This document shows, one piece after another, positions 1 to 9,937 of a DNA stretch of 64,000 nucleotides (position 1 is the stretch's first letter; each line of letters begins with the position of its first letter). The notes beneath the pieces are model-generated. The model was not told where the DNA came from. It did no database searches and saw only the letters and a program-made list of their open reading frames with translations. Position numbers and translations under genes: made by a program. The stretch is from Qipengyuania vulgaris. GTDB lineage: Bacteria; Pseudomonadota; Alphaproteobacteria; Sphingomonadales; Sphingomonadaceae. Location of the stretch: the NCBI RefSeq assembly GCF_009827325.1, contig NZ_WTYC01000012.1, forward strand, positions 122,582 to 186,581, written 5' to 3'.

Positions 1-312
1 GAACGGCGGGAGGGCGATCTCGATGCCGAGGAGGTATCGGCAGCCATCCGCGAAGGCGCGCTGCTGCGCGTCCGGCCCAAGGCGATGACCGTCGCCGTGA
101 TCCTCGCTGGACTTTTTCCGATCCTGATCGGCACTGGCGCCGGATCCGAGGTGATGAGCCGTATCGCGGCCCCGATGATCGGCGGGATGATCACCGCCCC
201 GCTGCTTTCAATGTTCGTACTTCCCGCCGCCTTTCTGATGATGCGGCGGCCCAGGGCCAAACGGTCCAAACCCCTCGAAGGAGAAGAAGAATGCGTATTA
301 CAACCCTCGTGA
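1..312 (+). CDS. CusA/CzcA-type heavy-metal RND efflux pump, C-terminal end (partial)
   Basis: This is the last ~103 residues of an inner-membrane RND proton/metal antiporter; the start lies left of the window. The frame is open from base 1. It contains the charged loop ending in LRVRPKAMT, followed by a hydrophobic segment ([19 protein letters not shown]) and the final helix after the [15 protein letters not shown] motif, an arrangement typical of the C-terminus of CusA/CzcA pumps. The tail is basic (MMRRPRAKR). Its last codons overlap the start of the CusF-like gene, which points to a cus-type efflux operon exporting Cu(I)/Ag(I). The family is clear; the metal is inferred from the downstream copper genes. 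Confidence 0.85.
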   Translation, partial: ERREGDLDAEEVSAAIREGALLRVRPKAMTVAVILAGLFPILIGTGAGSEVMSRIAAPMIGGMITAPLLSMFVLPAAFLMMRRPRAKRSKPLEGEEECVLQPS

Positions 313-674
313 CCCTATTGGCAGCGCCGCTGGCTCTCGCCGCGTGCGACTCGGGCGACGATACCGAAGCGATGGACGACACGGCCATGGCAGACGTTCA
401 GATGCCGATGGACGATAGCGACATGCCGATGATGGGATCGGATGGCGCGATGCGGACCGCCAGCGCCGAAGGGATCGTCACCGCCATCGACGCCGATGCG
501 GGAACGATCACAGTCGATCACGGCGCTGTCCCCGCGATCGAATGGCCCGCCATGACGATGGGGTTCCAAGCCGACGAACAGCTGCGTCAGGACGTGGCGG
601 TTGGCGACACGATCTCGTTCGACTTCACAACCGGCGAAGGCGGCAACACGATCACTTCGATCACCAAGAAGTAA
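291..674 (+). CDS. CusF-like periplasmic copper-binding lipoprotein
   Basis: This 127-residue protein has a lipoprotein signal ([19 protein letters not shown]), so Cys19 is the expected lipidated residue. A Met/Asp-rich linker follows (residues ~25-55). The C-terminal ~75 residues are a CusF/CopE-type OB-fold: [20 protein letters not shown], then the Trp/Met copper site WPAMTMGF. In CusF these Trp, Met and His residues bind Cu(I)/Ag(I) and hand it to the CusCBA pump. The gene overlaps the RND pump gene by 22 bases, supporting co-translation. F-plasmid-type CusF is not a lipoprotein, so the membrane anchor and acidic Met-rich linker are variations. Confidence 0.85.
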   Translation: MRITTLVTLLAAPLALAACDSGDDTEAMDDTAMADVQMPMDDSDMPMMGSDGAMRTASAEGIVTAIDADAGTITVDHGAVPAIEWPAMTMGFQADEQLRQDVAVGDTISFDFTTGEGGNTITSITKK

Positions 675-726
675 TTGTGAACCGGCCCCGGATCATTTTC
701 GGGGTCGGCACAATAGGAGAAGTACG

Positions 727-846
727 ATGATGAACGGTGACATGCCAGCGGCCATGATGGGGATCATGGGCCTGTTCTGCTTATTGCTGACCATCCTCAT
801 GGTGTTGGGCATCGCTGCACTGATCAAATATCTCCGGAGCAAGTAA
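727..846 (+). CDS. 39-residue single-pass membrane peptide in the copper operon
   Basis: This small reading frame starts MMNGDMPAAMMGIMG and continues with one hydrophobic helix (GLFCLLLTILMVLGIAALI) and a basic end (KYLRSK). It has a good ribosome site (AGGAG, 8 bases before ATG) and stops one base before the multicopper oxidase ATG, as expected for a real operon member. The N-terminus has six methionines in 15 residues, which could bind copper. I do not recognise a named family. The longer in-frame start at 601 would run through the CusF-like gene and lacks a ribosome site. Confidence 0.6.
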   Translation: MMNGDMPAAMMGIMGLFCLLLTILMVLGIAALIKYLRSK

Positions 847-847
847 G

Positions 848-2386
848 ATGGACCAGTGGTCGATTGCATCCAGCCTCAACCGTCGTGCCTTGCTGCGACG
901 GGCTGGCACAGCGGCTGCCGGCCTCGTGGCACTTCCCTTGTCTGCATGCGAAGCGCAAAATTCGCTGTTTAGTGCGGATGGAGCCGGCGCCAATCCGCTC
1001 GCCATTCCCGAGCTCAATCAGGGAATTGTCGAACAAGGCGAACGGGTCTTTCGACTGTCGATATCCGCGGGGCAGAAGGAATTCGTTCCCGGGGTCGTTT
1101 CGCCTACGATCGGTATAAACGCGCCTTATCTTGGTCCGACATTGGAGATGCGCCGCGGCGAGCGGGTCCGGTTGCATGTCGACAACGGCTTGGACGACGG
1201 CGCGACAGTCCACTGGCACGGGTTCGAGCTTCCCGCCGCTGCGGATGGCGGACCGCACCAGCTTATCCGCCCCGGCGCGCGCTGGAGCCCGTCTTTCGAA
1301 GTTCGCCAGCGTGCCTCTCTCTATTGGTATCATTCGCACCTGCATCGCGGCACGGGACCGCAGGTCTATGCTGGTCTTGCCGCGCCGATCTATGTCCGTG
1401 ATGATGAAGAGGACGCGCTGGACCTGCCGAGCGAATACGGCGTGGATGATATTCCGCTTATCGTTCAGGACCGCGTGCTCGATAACTCCGGCAAGCTCCT
1501 CTATCCGCAGAATATGCATGCGCAAATGATGGGCGTGCGCGGGGATCGACTCTACGTCAATGGCACGCAAAACGCGGTGTTTGACGCTCGGACCGGTCAG
1601 TTACGCTTGCGGATCCTCAATGGATCGAACGCACGCTTCTACGATTTCTCGCTGTCCGGTGGTCAGACCATGGAGCTCATCGCGAGCGATGGCGGCTTGC
1701 TGGATCGCCCGCATGCAGTCCGCTCGCTCAGGCTCGCACCGGGTGAGCGGGCGCAGATCCTCGTCGATCTTTCCGAGGGGCGCCCACTCAGCCTTCTGGC
1801 GACCAGTCCGGACAATTCGATGGGCATGATGGGCAACGGCGGCGGCATGATGGGCGGCGGTATGATGGGCCGACGCCGCGACGATGCCCGGACGGACGAG
1901 CCGTTCCGGATCCTCGATATCAGACCCTCTGGCTCCTCGCCGAGAAGGAATCTGCCGCCGCAGCTTGCCGCGCTACCAGCACTCGACCCTTCACTTGCAG
2001 TGCGAACCCGGAGGTTCGTGCTCGATATGGGCATGATGGGCGGCGGGATGTCTATCAATGGTGCCAGCATGGACATGAATGTCATCAACGAGCGGGTGCC
2101 CGTCGGCCAGTGGGAAATCTGGGAAATCGCCAACGCTTCGATGATGGCCCACCCTTTTCATATTCATAACGTCCAGTTTCGTGTGATCGACCGCGATGGC
2201 CACGCGCCCCCGCCACTGGAAACCGGTTTCAAGGACACGGTTATTGTCAATCCGCGCGAGCAGGTGCGCGTGCTGCTGCGCTTCGAGGAACATAGCGACC
2301 CGGACACGCCCTACATGTATCACTGCCACATCCTCGAACACGAGGATGCGGGCATGATGGGGCAGTTCGTCGTGGTGAACAGCTAG
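848..2386 (+). CDS. Multicopper oxidase (CueO/CumA-like), Tat-exported
   Basis: A 512-residue periplasmic laccase-type oxidase, probably oxidising Cu(I) to less toxic Cu(II). The N-terminus NRRALLRRAGTAAAGLVALP is a twin-arginine-type signal, followed by a Cys (SACEA) that could be lipidated. All copper ligand motifs are present: HWHGFE (~residue 121), WYHSHLHRGTGPQ (~160), HPFHIHNVQF (~435) and HCHILEHEDAGMMG (~492). The type-1 copper axial position is Met-rich. A Met-rich insertion (NSMGMMGNGGGMMGGGMMG, ~residue 325) precedes domain 3, as in CueO, where such a segment binds Cu(I). It lies one base after the 39-residue peptide gene and six before the copper ATPase. Confidence 0.9.
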   Translation: MDQWSIASSLNRRALLRRAGTAAAGLVALPLSACEAQNSLFSADGAGANPLAIPELNQGIVEQGERVFRLSISAGQKEFVPGVVSPTIGINAPYLGPTLEMRRGERVRLHVDNGLDDGATVHWHGFELPAAADGGPHQLIRPGARWSPSFEVRQRASLYWYHSHLHRGTGPQVYAGLAAPIYVRDDEEDALDLPSEYGVDDIPLIVQDRVLDNSGKLLYPQNMHAQMMGVRGDRLYVNGTQNAVFDARTGQLRLRILNGSNARFYDFSLSGGQTMELIASDGGLLDRPHAVRSLRLAPGERAQILVDLSEGRPLSLLATSPDNSMGMMGNGGGMMGGGMMGRRRDDARTDEPFRILDIRPSGSSPRRNLPPQLAALPALDPSLAVRTRRFVLDMGMMGGGMSINGASMDMNVINERVPVGQWEIWEIANASMMAHPFHIHNVQFRVIDRDGHAPPPLETGFKDTVIVNPREQVRVLLRFEEHSDPDTPYMYHCHILEHEDAGMMGQFVVVNS

Positions 2387-2392
2387 GAAGGA

Positions 2393-4762
2393 ATGGTCAT
2401 GAGCAGGGATGAAAGCGTGATCAAGGGAACCGCGATCGATCCGGTCTGCGGGATGAGCGTCGAGATCGACGGCGCGAAACACAAGGCCAAGCATGAGGGG
2501 GCGGAGCACTATTTCTGTTCTTCGCGCTGCCACGACAAATTCCTCCTGGACCCCCAGCTCTATCTGTCGAACGCGCATCTCGATGCTGTTGAGGACGTGC
2601 CGGAAGGCACTATCTACACCTGTCCGATGCACCCGGAGATCCGCCAGCCCGGTCCCGGCTCATGCCCGATCTGCGGAATGGCGCTCGAACCCGAGACTGT
2701 CAGCCTGGATGAAGGGCCCGATCCGGAACTGGTCGACATGCGCCGCCGGTTCTGGTGGAGCGCGCTCCTGACGCTGCCGCTGTTTGTCTATGCAATGGGA
2801 GACATGATCCCGGGGATCAGCTTCGACCGCCTGATTGAGCCTGCCAGGGCGCAATGGGCGCAGTTCCTCCTTGCCACGCCGGTGGTCCTGTGGGGCGGCT
2901 GGCCCTTCTTCGTCCGGGCCTGGCAATCGCTCAAGACCCGCAATCTCAACATGTTTACGCTGATCGGGATCGGCGTGGGCATTGCCTATGTGTTCAGCCT
3001 CGTGGCAACGGCGCTGCCGGATCTGTTCCCGCCTGCCTTCCGCGACCACTCGGGGCGCGTGGGCGTTTATTACGAGGCGGCGGCGGTTATCACCACGCTC
3101 GTGCTTCTGGGCCAGGTACTCGAACTCAAGGCGCGCGGTTCGACTTCCAGCGCCCTGAGGGCGCTGCTCGAACTCGCACCTCCCTCGGCGGTGAAGATAT
3201 TCGGCAATGGCGACGAACGCGAAGTGCCGCTTGACGAATTGGCGACCGGCAACCGCTTGCGAGTGCGGCCCGGCGATAAAGTGCCGGTCGATGGCGAAAT
3301 CGAGGAGGGTTCAAGCGCGATCGACGAATCCATGGTCAGCGGCGAGCCTCTGCCCGTGACCAAGCGCGCGGGCGATACGGTTATCGGCGGGACCGTGAAC
3401 CAGACCGGCGGCTTCATCATGCGTGCCACCAATGTCGGCAAGGACACGATGCTGTCCAAGATCGTCCAGATGGTTGCCGAGGCGCAGCGCAGCCGCGCGC
3501 CGATCCAGCGGCTCGCGGACCAGGTCGCGGGCTGGTTCGTTCCTGCGGTCGTGGTTGTTGCGATCGTCACCTTTGCGGTGTGGGCCATCTGGGGTCCCGC
3601 GCCAGCGCTTGCCTATGCGTTGGTCAATGCGATTGCTGTTCTGATTATCGCCTGTCCCTGCGCGCTGGGGCTTGCCACGCCGATGTCGGTGATGACCGGC
3701 ACAGGCAAGGGCGCGCAGCATGGCATCCTGATCCGCAATGCCGAAGCACTGGAGACATTGGAGAAGATCGATACGTTGGTGGTCGACAAGACCGGCACGT
3801 TGACGATGGGTAAGCCTGACCTGGTTGCGGTCGACCCGGTCGAGGGTATCAACGAAACCGAATTCCTTGCCGCGGTCGCGGGCGTCGAGATGGGCAGCGA
3901 ACACCCGCTCGCGCACGCCATAGTAGAAGGCGCGCGGGCCCGCGGTGTTTCGCCTGCCGAAGCCACAGACCTGGCTTCGACCACGGGGGAAGGCGTCGAG
4001 GCGAATGTACAGAATCGTCGCATCGCCATCGGCAATGAAAAGATGATGCGGCGGGTGGGGATCGATGACGATGTCTGGCTGGGCTCTGCGGAAAGCGGTC
4101 GCTCGCAAGGACAAACAGTGATGTTTGTCGCATTCGATGGGCACCCTGCGGGGATGATCGCGGTGGCCGATCCGATCAAGCCGACCAGCGCGGCAGCCAT
4201 CGCCGCTTTGCACGCTCGCGATATCCGCGTGGTCATGCTGACCGGCGATAGCCGAGCAACGGCTGAAGCGGTCGCGCGGGAAATGGGCATCGACGAGGTG
4301 CACGCCAATGTCTCGCCCGAGGACAAGCACCGCGAGATTGAAAGGCTGAAGAGTGAAGGACGCCGCGTCGCCATGGCGGGCGATGGTATAAACGATGCGC
4401 CGGCTCTGGCAGCCGCCGATGTCGGCATTGCCATGGGAACGGGCACGGATGTAGCGATCGAAAGCGCCGGTGTAACATTGGTGCGTGGTGATCTGACCGG
4501 GGTAGTGCAGGCAATCATCCTGTCGCGCGCGACCATGCGCAACATCCGCCAGAACCTGTTCTTCGCCTTTGCCTATAACACGCTCGGGATACCGGTTGCC
4601 GCAGGGGTGCTGTTCCCGGCGTTTGGACTGCTGCTCAACCCGATGATTGCGGCAGCGGCGATGAGCCTATCATCGGTTTCGGTTATTGCCAATGCTTTGC
4701 GATTGCGGGGGGTGAAGCTTCCGGTTTTCGAAATGCAAGTGCAGGATCGAAATAATCGCTAG
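2393..4762 (+). CDS. Cu+-exporting P1B-type ATPase with YHS and heavy-metal-binding N-terminus
   Basis: A 789-residue inner-membrane pump that exports Cu(I) using ATP. The N-terminus lacks the usual CxxC ferredoxin-like domain. It has a YHS/TRASH module (DPVCGMSV with CSSRCHDKF, residues ~15-55) and then a short heavy-metal-binding module ([20 protein letters not shown], ~75-97). Catalytic features are complete: CPC in the membrane ([12 protein letters not shown], ~420), phosphorylation site DKTGTLT (~465), the HP motif (SEHPLAHA), [10 protein letters not shown] (~614) and [11 protein letters not shown] (~663). Another ATG lies two codons in. It is the last gene of the rightward copper operon and converges on the glucose dehydrogenase gene. 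Confidence 0.93.
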   Translation: MVMSRDESVIKGTAIDPVCGMSVEIDGAKHKAKHEGAEHYFCSSRCHDKFLLDPQLYLSNAHLDAVEDVPEGTIYTCPMHPEIRQPGPGSCPICGMALEPETVSLDEGPDPELVDMRRRFWWSALLTLPLFVYAMGDMIPGISFDRLIEPARAQWAQFLLATPVVLWGGWPFFVRAWQSLKTRNLNMFTLIGIGVGIAYVFSLVATALPDLFPPAFRDHSGRVGVYYEAAAVITTLVLLGQVLELKARGSTSSALRALLELAPPSAVKIFGNGDEREVPLDELATGNRLRVRPGDKVPVDGEIEEGSSAIDESMVSGEPLPVTKRAGDTVIGGTVNQTGGFIMRATNVGKDTMLSKIVQMVAEAQRSRAPIQRLADQVAGWFVPAVVVVAIVTFAVWAIWGPAPALAYALVNAIAVLIIACPCALGLATPMSVMTGTGKGAQHGILIRNAEALETLEKIDTLVVDKTGTLTMGKPDLVAVDPVEGINETEFLAAVAGVEMGSEHPLAHAIVEGARARGVSPAEATDLASTTGEGVEANVQNRRIAIGNEKMMRRVGIDDDVWLGSAESGRSQGQTVMFVAFDGHPAGMIAVADPIKPTSAAAIAALHARDIRVVMLTGDSRATAEAVAREMGIDEVHANVSPEDKHREIERLKSEGRRVAMAGDGINDAPALAAADVGIAMGTGTDVAIESAGVTLVRGDLTGVVQAIILSRATMRNIRQNLFFAFAYNTLGIPVAAGVLFPAFGLLLNPMIAAAAMSLSSVSVIANALRLRGVKLPVFEMQVQDRNNR

Positions 4763-4891
4763 AAAACCGGGGTGTCACGAAGCGGCAAATGGCCTTATTT
4801 GTGATGACGGACACGAAGCTTGAAGCGATCAATGCCGGTTCTGCCTAGGAACGCTGGCAGGCAATCCCTCTGCCCAGTGATTTCTCCTTAG

Positions 4892-7357
4892 CTAGTTCCA
4901 GGGCAGCGCGTAGGCTACTATTGCGTCGCTGACAGGTGTCTTCATGAAATGATGCCCGCCTGCCATAACCACGACATACTGGCGGCCGTCCTGGGAGTAG
5001 GTCATCACGTTGGCTTGGCCGCCGCCCGGCAGGACGTCGGTCCAGACGGTTTCACCGGTTTCTACGTCGATCGCGCGGATCAGATTGTCGGTCGTCGCGG
5101 CAATGAACAGCAGTCCTCCTGCCGTCACGACACCGCCGCCATTGTTGGGCGTACCGATCGTGAACGGAATGCCAAGAGCAAGACCCCAGGGACCGTTTGC
5201 GCGTGCCGAACCGAAGGGCCGGTCCCATAGCGTCTCGCCGCTACTCATGTCGATCGCACGAATGCCGCCATAAGGCGGCTCTTTACACAGAAGGCCGGTC
5301 AGCCCGAGCCGCCAGCCCGCGTTGACGTCGATGGCGAACGGCGTACCGGTCTGGGGCGAGCCTTCACCTTCAGAACCACCGCCACCTTGATTGCCCTGCG
5401 GGCCGCGCGGCTCCCATCCCTTTTCGTCCGCCACTGCGCGAGGGACGAGGCGGTTGTGGTTGGGCATGTCGTTATAGTTGGCGTAGATCACTCCGCGGCG
5501 CGGATCGATCGCCACCGATCCCCAGTCGGATCCACCATTGTAACCGGGATACTGGATCCACCGGCGATCTGACGTGGGAGGCGTATAGTAGCCATCATAG
5601 GCCGACTGCCGATACTGGATGCGGCAGATCATCTGGTCGATTGGCGTCATGCCCCACATGTCGCGTTCTTCGAGAGAGGGTCTGCGCAGCGTCGCAAAGC
5701 CCGAATAGGGCTGCGTGGCGGTGCGCTCGGCGGGCTCCACACCACCTTGCGGCACGGCGCGCTCGATCACGGTGTGCAGCGGTCGACCGGTACGTCGGTC
5801 GAGAATGTAGATCTCGCCCTGCTTCGACGGGAGAATAATCGCCGGCGTTCCGCCCGGCAGATCGACAAGCGTTGCCTGGCTCCCGAGGTCGTAGTCCCAG
5901 ACGTCCTTGTATACGGTCTGGAAACGCCAGCGTGGCTCGCCCGTCTCGCCGTCCAATGCCACGAGCGCCGTCGAGAATTCGTTTTCCTGTGGACTGCGAT
6001 CCGAACTCCAGTAATCGACCGCGCTGTTGCCCATGGGAAGGTAGACGAGACCGAATTCCTCGTCCGCCGAAGCCGTCGTCCACATATTGGGCGTCCCGCG
6101 CGTGAATTGCTCGCCTGGAGCAGGTTCGCCAAATTCTCCCGGACGCCCCATATCCCATGCCCAGGCGCGCTCCCCGGTAACGGCGTCAAACGCCTGGATT
6201 ACGCCCGACGGTGCGCTGTTGCGCTGCCCGTCGAGAACCTGATGGCCCGTCACGATGTTGCCGCGCACGATCACCGGAGGAGCCGTGATCGCCACCATGC
6301 CTGGATATGTCTGGCCCATGCCCTCTTTGATATCGACCTCGCCGTTGACGCCAAAGTCGGCGCAGGGGCGGCCGGTTTCGGCATCGACGGCGATGAGACG
6401 GCCATCGAGCGTCCCTTCAATAATGCGCATCGCGCAATTCGCTGCAGCTCTCGAAGGTACGAGCGGCGCGCCTCCATTCTGGGAAGGAGAGCCTTGGGCG
6501 CCTCCGGAAAGCTGTGTGCCGCTGTCCCGTGGGCGGGTGTAGGCGGTCACGCCGCGGCAGGAGGCCGAATAGGGAATGGCGGCGGTGGAGACTTGTGGAT
6601 CGTGGCGCCAGATTTCCGCGCCGGTTTGCGCGTCGAGCGCGATGAGAATATTCATCGCCGAGCACAGATACAAACGGTCGCCGATCTTCAGCGGGGTCGT
6701 TTCTGGGGCGTATTTGCCTTCACCCGCACCTAGGGGCAGATCGCCGGTATGTGCTATCCATGCGCGCTTCAGGCCGCCGACATTGGCCGGTGTGATCTGA
6801 TCCAACTGCGAATAACGCTGACCTGAATGGGTTCCTCCCCAGGCTGGCCAGTCAACGCCCACATCCTCGAACTCTATCCCGGCCTGGGCTATCGGGAGTT
6901 CCCCCCTCACCGGATCGGGGCCCGATGCCGATGCAACCCAGAGTGCAACCGCAAGGAACACCACCGCTCCCCCAGCCCCTGCAAGTGCAACTGGCCATCT
7001 TGTCGGCCGATAAAGGCGGGGTGAAACCAAAGCGACCAGAGCGAGGAGAACGGTCGGACCAACAAGCCGCGGCACGAGCGCCCACGGATCATTGCCGCTC
7101 TCCCATAATGCCCAGGGCACGGTCACCATATAGATGCCGACGTAAATCCACGCGCCCAAGGCTTTCCCGCGAAAGATGAAATAGGCGGAAGCAAGCAGCG
7201 CCGCGCCGGTCAGCCCATAGTAAAGCGAGCCGCCAAGGATTGCGAGCCAGATGCCACCGGCAAACAGTGTTGCACCGATGAGTCCGATCAGAATCGCGAC
7301 TATCCGCGGTAGAATCGAAACCTTTCGATGAGGTGCGGTTTGTTCGGAACTGTTCAT
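4892..7357 (-). CDS. gcd: Membrane-bound PQQ-dependent glucose dehydrogenase family
   Basis: The 821-residue product matches the length of membrane quinoprotein glucose dehydrogenases (~800). About five N-terminal membrane helices (residues ~15-150) anchor it. The periplasmic eight-bladed propeller follows (from WPAWGGTHSGQRYSQLDQI), with tryptophan-docking-like segments (TPLKIGDRLYLCSAMNILIA, RPSLEERDMWGMTPIDQ). It would oxidise glucose or another sugar with PQQ and pass electrons to ubiquinone. The start was set at MNSSEQTAPHRK, because upstream in-frame residues are not protein-like. It is the last gene of the copA operon. A PQQ enzyme co-transcribed with copper genes is unusual; the substrate is not proven, and no PQQ synthesis genes are in the window. 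Confidence 0.85.
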   Translation of the reverse strand: MNSSEQTAPHRKVSILPRIVAILIGLIGATLFAGGIWLAILGGSLYYGLTGAALLASAYFIFRGKALGAWIYVGIYMVTVPWALWESGNDPWALVPRLVGPTVLLALVALVSPRLYRPTRWPVALAGAGGAVVFLAVALWVASASGPDPVRGELPIAQAGIEFEDVGVDWPAWGGTHSGQRYSQLDQITPANVGGLKRAWIAHTGDLPLGAGEGKYAPETTPLKIGDRLYLCSAMNILIALDAQTGAEIWRHDPQVSTAAIPYSASCRGVTAYTRPRDSGTQLSGGAQGSPSQNGGAPLVPSRAAANCAMRIIEGTLDGRLIAVDAETGRPCADFGVNGEVDIKEGMGQTYPGMVAITAPPVIVRGNIVTGHQVLDGQRNSAPSGVIQAFDAVTGERAWAWDMGRPGEFGEPAPGEQFTRGTPNMWTTASADEEFGLVYLPMGNSAVDYWSSDRSPQENEFSTALVALDGETGEPRWRFQTVYKDVWDYDLGSQATLVDLPGGTPAIILPSKQGEIYILDRRTGRPLHTVIERAVPQGGVEPAERTATQPYSGFATLRRPSLEERDMWGMTPIDQMICRIQYRQSAYDGYYTPPTSDRRWIQYPGYNGGSDWGSVAIDPRRGVIYANYNDMPNHNRLVPRAVADEKGWEPRGPQGNQGGGGSEGEGSPQTGTPFAIDVNAGWRLGLTGLLCKEPPYGGIRAIDMSSGETLWDRPFGSARANGPWGLALGIPFTIGTPNNGGGVVTAGGLLFIAATTDNLIRAIDVETGETVWTDVLPGGGQANVMTYSQDGRQYVVVMAGGHHFMKTPVSDAIVAYALPWN

Positions 7358-7463
7358 GACGGGCCTCGCTGTTTTGATCTTGGCAAACTTTCCCGATACT
7401 TCTGGGCAGGGATGACATTGCGCCTTTCTATCATTAGCGCGATTATTGGATACCTTGGATAGA

Positions 7464-8201
7464 TCACCGGACCTTTCTGCGGCGCAGTTTCGGGAACCGG
7501 TTCGCCAGCAGTACAAAGCCCGACAACGCGATGACCGTTCCACCGATTCCGAAAAGCAGCAGCCACCAGCTGTTGATCCGGTCGCGCTGGGTCCAGTCCA
7601 TGATGTGCAAGCCCCAGACGAAGTCGAAGAAGCGCCAGGTATCGCTTCGAGCGGCGAGAATCGCGCCGCTCGACGCATCGATGTAGAGCCTCGTCGCGTC
7701 TGGATCGGAGAAGGTGATTTGCCACGCCGGAAACGGACCTCGGAACTCTGTTCCTATCGGGCGCTCGATCAGCTTAGCACCGGTGATCGAGGTCTCGGGA
7801 CCGGTCCAGGCCCGCGAAGCGATGGCCTGGGCATCGGCGAGTGGGAGGGGAGATACCCTCGTTCCGGTCTCGGTCTCATGAAGCGTCATCGAGCCATCGC
7901 TACGCTCGACTTGAACGAGGGGACGGCCAGCTACGGACTTGGTCGTCACGGCAACGATGCCCTGTCGATCCACCAACCATTGCGGCGCCGGAAACTCAGG
8001 ATCGAGTGTTTCGGCCTCGCGCGATATGACGTGCTCGGACCGTACCTGCTCGATCTTGAGAAAGGACATGATAGCGCCGGTTCCCATCCACAACAGCACC
8101 TGCACGCCGACAACAAGCGCGAGCCACTTATGCAGCTTGCTGCCGAATATGTGCAGCCGCAGCTTGCGTGACGGCTTTCGTAGAGCTGGAACCGACGCCA
8201 T
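7464..8201 (-). CDS. PepSY-domain membrane protein
   Basis: This 245-residue inner-membrane protein has a basic N-terminus (RKLRLHIFGSKLHKW), one helix (LALVVGVQVLLWMGTGAIMS), a periplasmic region of ~140 residues with PepSY-like repeats (PLADAQAIASRA, LYIDASSGAILAARSD), and a second helix near the end (WWLLLFGIGGTVIALSGFVL). The motif FDFVWGLHIMDWTQRD resembles PepSY-associated reductases and siderophore/copper-reductase partners. It lies seven bases downstream of the NTF2-like gene and 106 bases before the glucose dehydrogenase, inside the copA operon. A role in metal reduction or electron transfer is inferred. Confidence 0.75.
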   Translation of the reverse strand: MASVPALRKPSRKLRLHIFGSKLHKWLALVVGVQVLLWMGTGAIMSFLKIEQVRSEHVISREAETLDPEFPAPQWLVDRQGIVAVTTKSVAGRPLVQVERSDGSMTLHETETGTRVSPLPLADAQAIASRAWTGPETSITGAKLIERPIGTEFRGPFPAWQITFSDPDATRLYIDASSGAILAARSDTWRFFDFVWGLHIMDWTQRDRINSWWLLLFGIGGTVIALSGFVLLANRFPKLRRRKVR

Positions 8202-8207
8202 GAGGTC

Positions 8208-8768
8208 TTATTGGTTGCGGGGAGGACGCGACGATGAATGGTATTGCACGATCTTCCAGCCATTGGCGTCGTGCGTGAGTACCGACGTTGCCACGCCTTC
8301 GCGATCGATCACGCGTCCATCCGCCAGTTCAATCCGGTAGGTATAGGTTTCCCGGCCGTAAGCCATGTGTCCCATCCGGGTGACTGCAACGGTCGGCTCA
8401 CCGAAGGTGAAACTGGTGATCGCGTCCAGTTCAGGCCCCAGGTGATGCGCCATGTAGTTCGTGAAGCTGCCTTCATCCTTTCCGTTCTCGTAAACGAAGG
8501 ATTCTTCCGCAAACAAGGCTGTCATGGCCTCAGCATCGCGCGCCGTCAGCGCGTTACGATACGCTGTGAGAGCAGCCTCCGCCCCCGCGACGTCGTCGTT
8601 CATGGCCGCCATATGATCCGCCTGGTTCATGCCCTGCGCCGAATGGTCCATCTGCTTCGATTGCGAATGCTCCCCATGCGCGGAATGGTCCATGTCCTGG
8701 GCCAACGCCGGTGCCGCGGATAAAGCAAGCGCCGCAGCGGCCACGCCCCGAATGATTGTAGTGTGCAT
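8208..8768 (-). CDS. Secreted NTF2-like (SnoaL/DUF4440-type) protein with Met/His-rich linker
   Basis: A 186-residue protein with a Sec signal peptide (MHTTIIRGVAAAALALSAAPALAQ), then a copper-binding-type linker (DMDHSAHGEHSQSKQMDHSA, residues ~24-45). The C-terminal ~125 residues form an NTF2-like fold (ALTAYRNALTARDAEAMTAL at its start, GWKIVQYHSSSR at its end). The start was set at this ATG because cleavage after ALAQ follows naturally. Such proteins often sit beside copA/copB in proteobacterial copper clusters; no reaction is known. The MDHS repeats match those of CopB encoded just upstream, suggesting periplasmic copper buffering. Confidence 0.75.
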   Translation of the reverse strand: MHTTIIRGVAAAALALSAAPALAQDMDHSAHGEHSQSKQMDHSAQGMNQADHMAAMNDDVAGAEAALTAYRNALTARDAEAMTALFAEESFVYENGKDEGSFTNYMAHHLGPELDAITSFTFGEPTVAVTRMGHMAYGRETYTYRIELADGRVIDREGVATSVLTHDANGWKIVQYHSSSRPPRNQ

Positions 8769-8785
8769 CGAACTTTCCTTGTTAC

Positions 8786-9937
8786 TCAGAACCAGAACCG
8801 TATGCCGACGACATAATTCGTCACGCTGGGATCTTCTCCTTCGGCGCGTGCGTAGTCGGCGCTCTGACCGATCCTCCATTCCTGATCGATCCCGATATAG
8901 GGCGCGAACTCACGCGCGAAATGATAACGCAGGCGAAGGCCGGCTTCGACTGTATCCAAGCCCGCACCGATGCCCAGTTCAGGCACGTCCTGCGCCGAAA
9001 AGGACGCTTCCACACGGGGTTGAAGGACCAGGCGCTGGGTAATTCGCTGGTCGAGCTCGGCCTCAATGCGCGCCGTCAGGTCGCCTTTGTCGGACAGGAA
9101 TGCGGCGGCATCCACCTCGAACAGATAGGGTGCGAGGCCCTGGATGCCGACCACCGCATAGGTGCGGTCCAATGGCGCGAAATCCTGCCGGATACCGGCC
9201 TGGAAATCGAAAAACGGCGCGATAGCGCGACTGTAGAGCGCCTGGACTTCGGCGCTTTCGATCTTCTCGCCGAAACTGCCTTCACCTTCCGATTTGAACC
9301 AGAATTTGTCGAGATCGCCACCGTAATACCCCTGAAGGTCGAACAGATAGCCGTCGGATCCTTCGCGCGCGCGGTATTCGACGCGGTCACCCTGGAACCA
9401 GAAATATGTCTGGCCGCCCTGTTCATCGCGCAACTGCTCACGGCTCTCGCGCATTGCCTCAACACCCCATATGGCATCTGCGGCGCGTGCAGGGCCCGAA
9501 CCCGCGGAAGCGGGCGGCGGACCCGAGGGAATGTCCATCGCCATCGCCTCATGACCCATGGCGGAATGGTCCATTTCTCCGCCCGCTTGGTCGTCGACCA
9601 CTCCGGACTGATCCATCGACCCATGGCCCATTTGCGAATGATCCATCTGTGAGTGGTCTACAGGTGACTGGCCCATGGGTTGCGGCATCTCGGGGCTACC
9701 TTCACCTTGCGGCTGCATGGATTGGTGATCCATTGCACCATGGTCCATTTGCGAATGGTCCATGGGCATTGCGGAGGATGGCGGCGAAGCATCCTCTCCG
9801 CTGCCTTCCTCTTCGGCGGCCTCCTCTGCGTCCTGCGGGTCGGCAGGCTGCATCGGCATGGAATGGTTATGGCCATGGTCTTGCGCGAAGGCGGGCGTTG
9901 CCGTTCCGGCGAGCATGAGCGCGATCATATACTTCAT
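8786..9937 (-). CDS. copB: Copper resistance protein CopB (outer membrane)
   Basis: A 383-residue protein with a signal peptide (MKYMIALMLAGTATPAFAQ), a His/Met-rich region (residues ~20-135) carrying repeated MDHSQMDHG-type units, and a C-terminal ~230-residue CopB beta-barrel (starting near IWGVEAMRESREQLRDEQGG and ending in an aromatic outer-membrane signature, YVVGIRFWF). CopB family proteins bind and sequester copper at the outer membrane. The gene overlaps copA by four bases (ATGA) and is translationally coupled to it. The repeat region is longer than in the classical Pseudomonas CopB; the repeats are in the protein and do not form a clean DNA tandem array. Confidence 0.9.
   Translation of the reverse strand: MKYMIALMLAGTATPAFAQDHGHNHSMPMQPADPQDAEEAAEEEGSGEDASPPSSAMPMDHSQMDHGAMDHQSMQPQGEGSPEMPQPMGQSPVDHSQMDHSQMGHGSMDQSGVVDDQAGGEMDHSAMGHEAMAMDIPSGPPPASAGSGPARAADAIWGVEAMRESREQLRDEQGGQTYFWFQGDRVEYRAREGSDGYLFDLQGYYGGDLDKFWFKSEGEGSFGEKIESAEVQALYSRAIAPFFDFQAGIRQDFAPLDRTYAVVGIQGLAPYLFEVDAAAFLSDKGDLTARIEAELDQRITQRLVLQPRVEASFSAQDVPELGIGAGLDTVEAGLRLRYHFAREFAPYIGIDQEWRIGQSADYARAEGEDPSVTNYVVGIRFWF

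Noticed and set aside
848..1570. Long open frame on the minus strand opposite the multicopper oxidase
   Set aside because: Composition is that of a reverse-strand shadow in GC-rich DNA; no domain or ribosome site.
9550..9800. Apparent repeat array in DNA
   Set aside because: The pattern comes from Met/His repeats (MDHSQMDHG-type units) inside CopB; spacing is irregular, with no spacer-repeat layout, so not a CRISPR or satellite.
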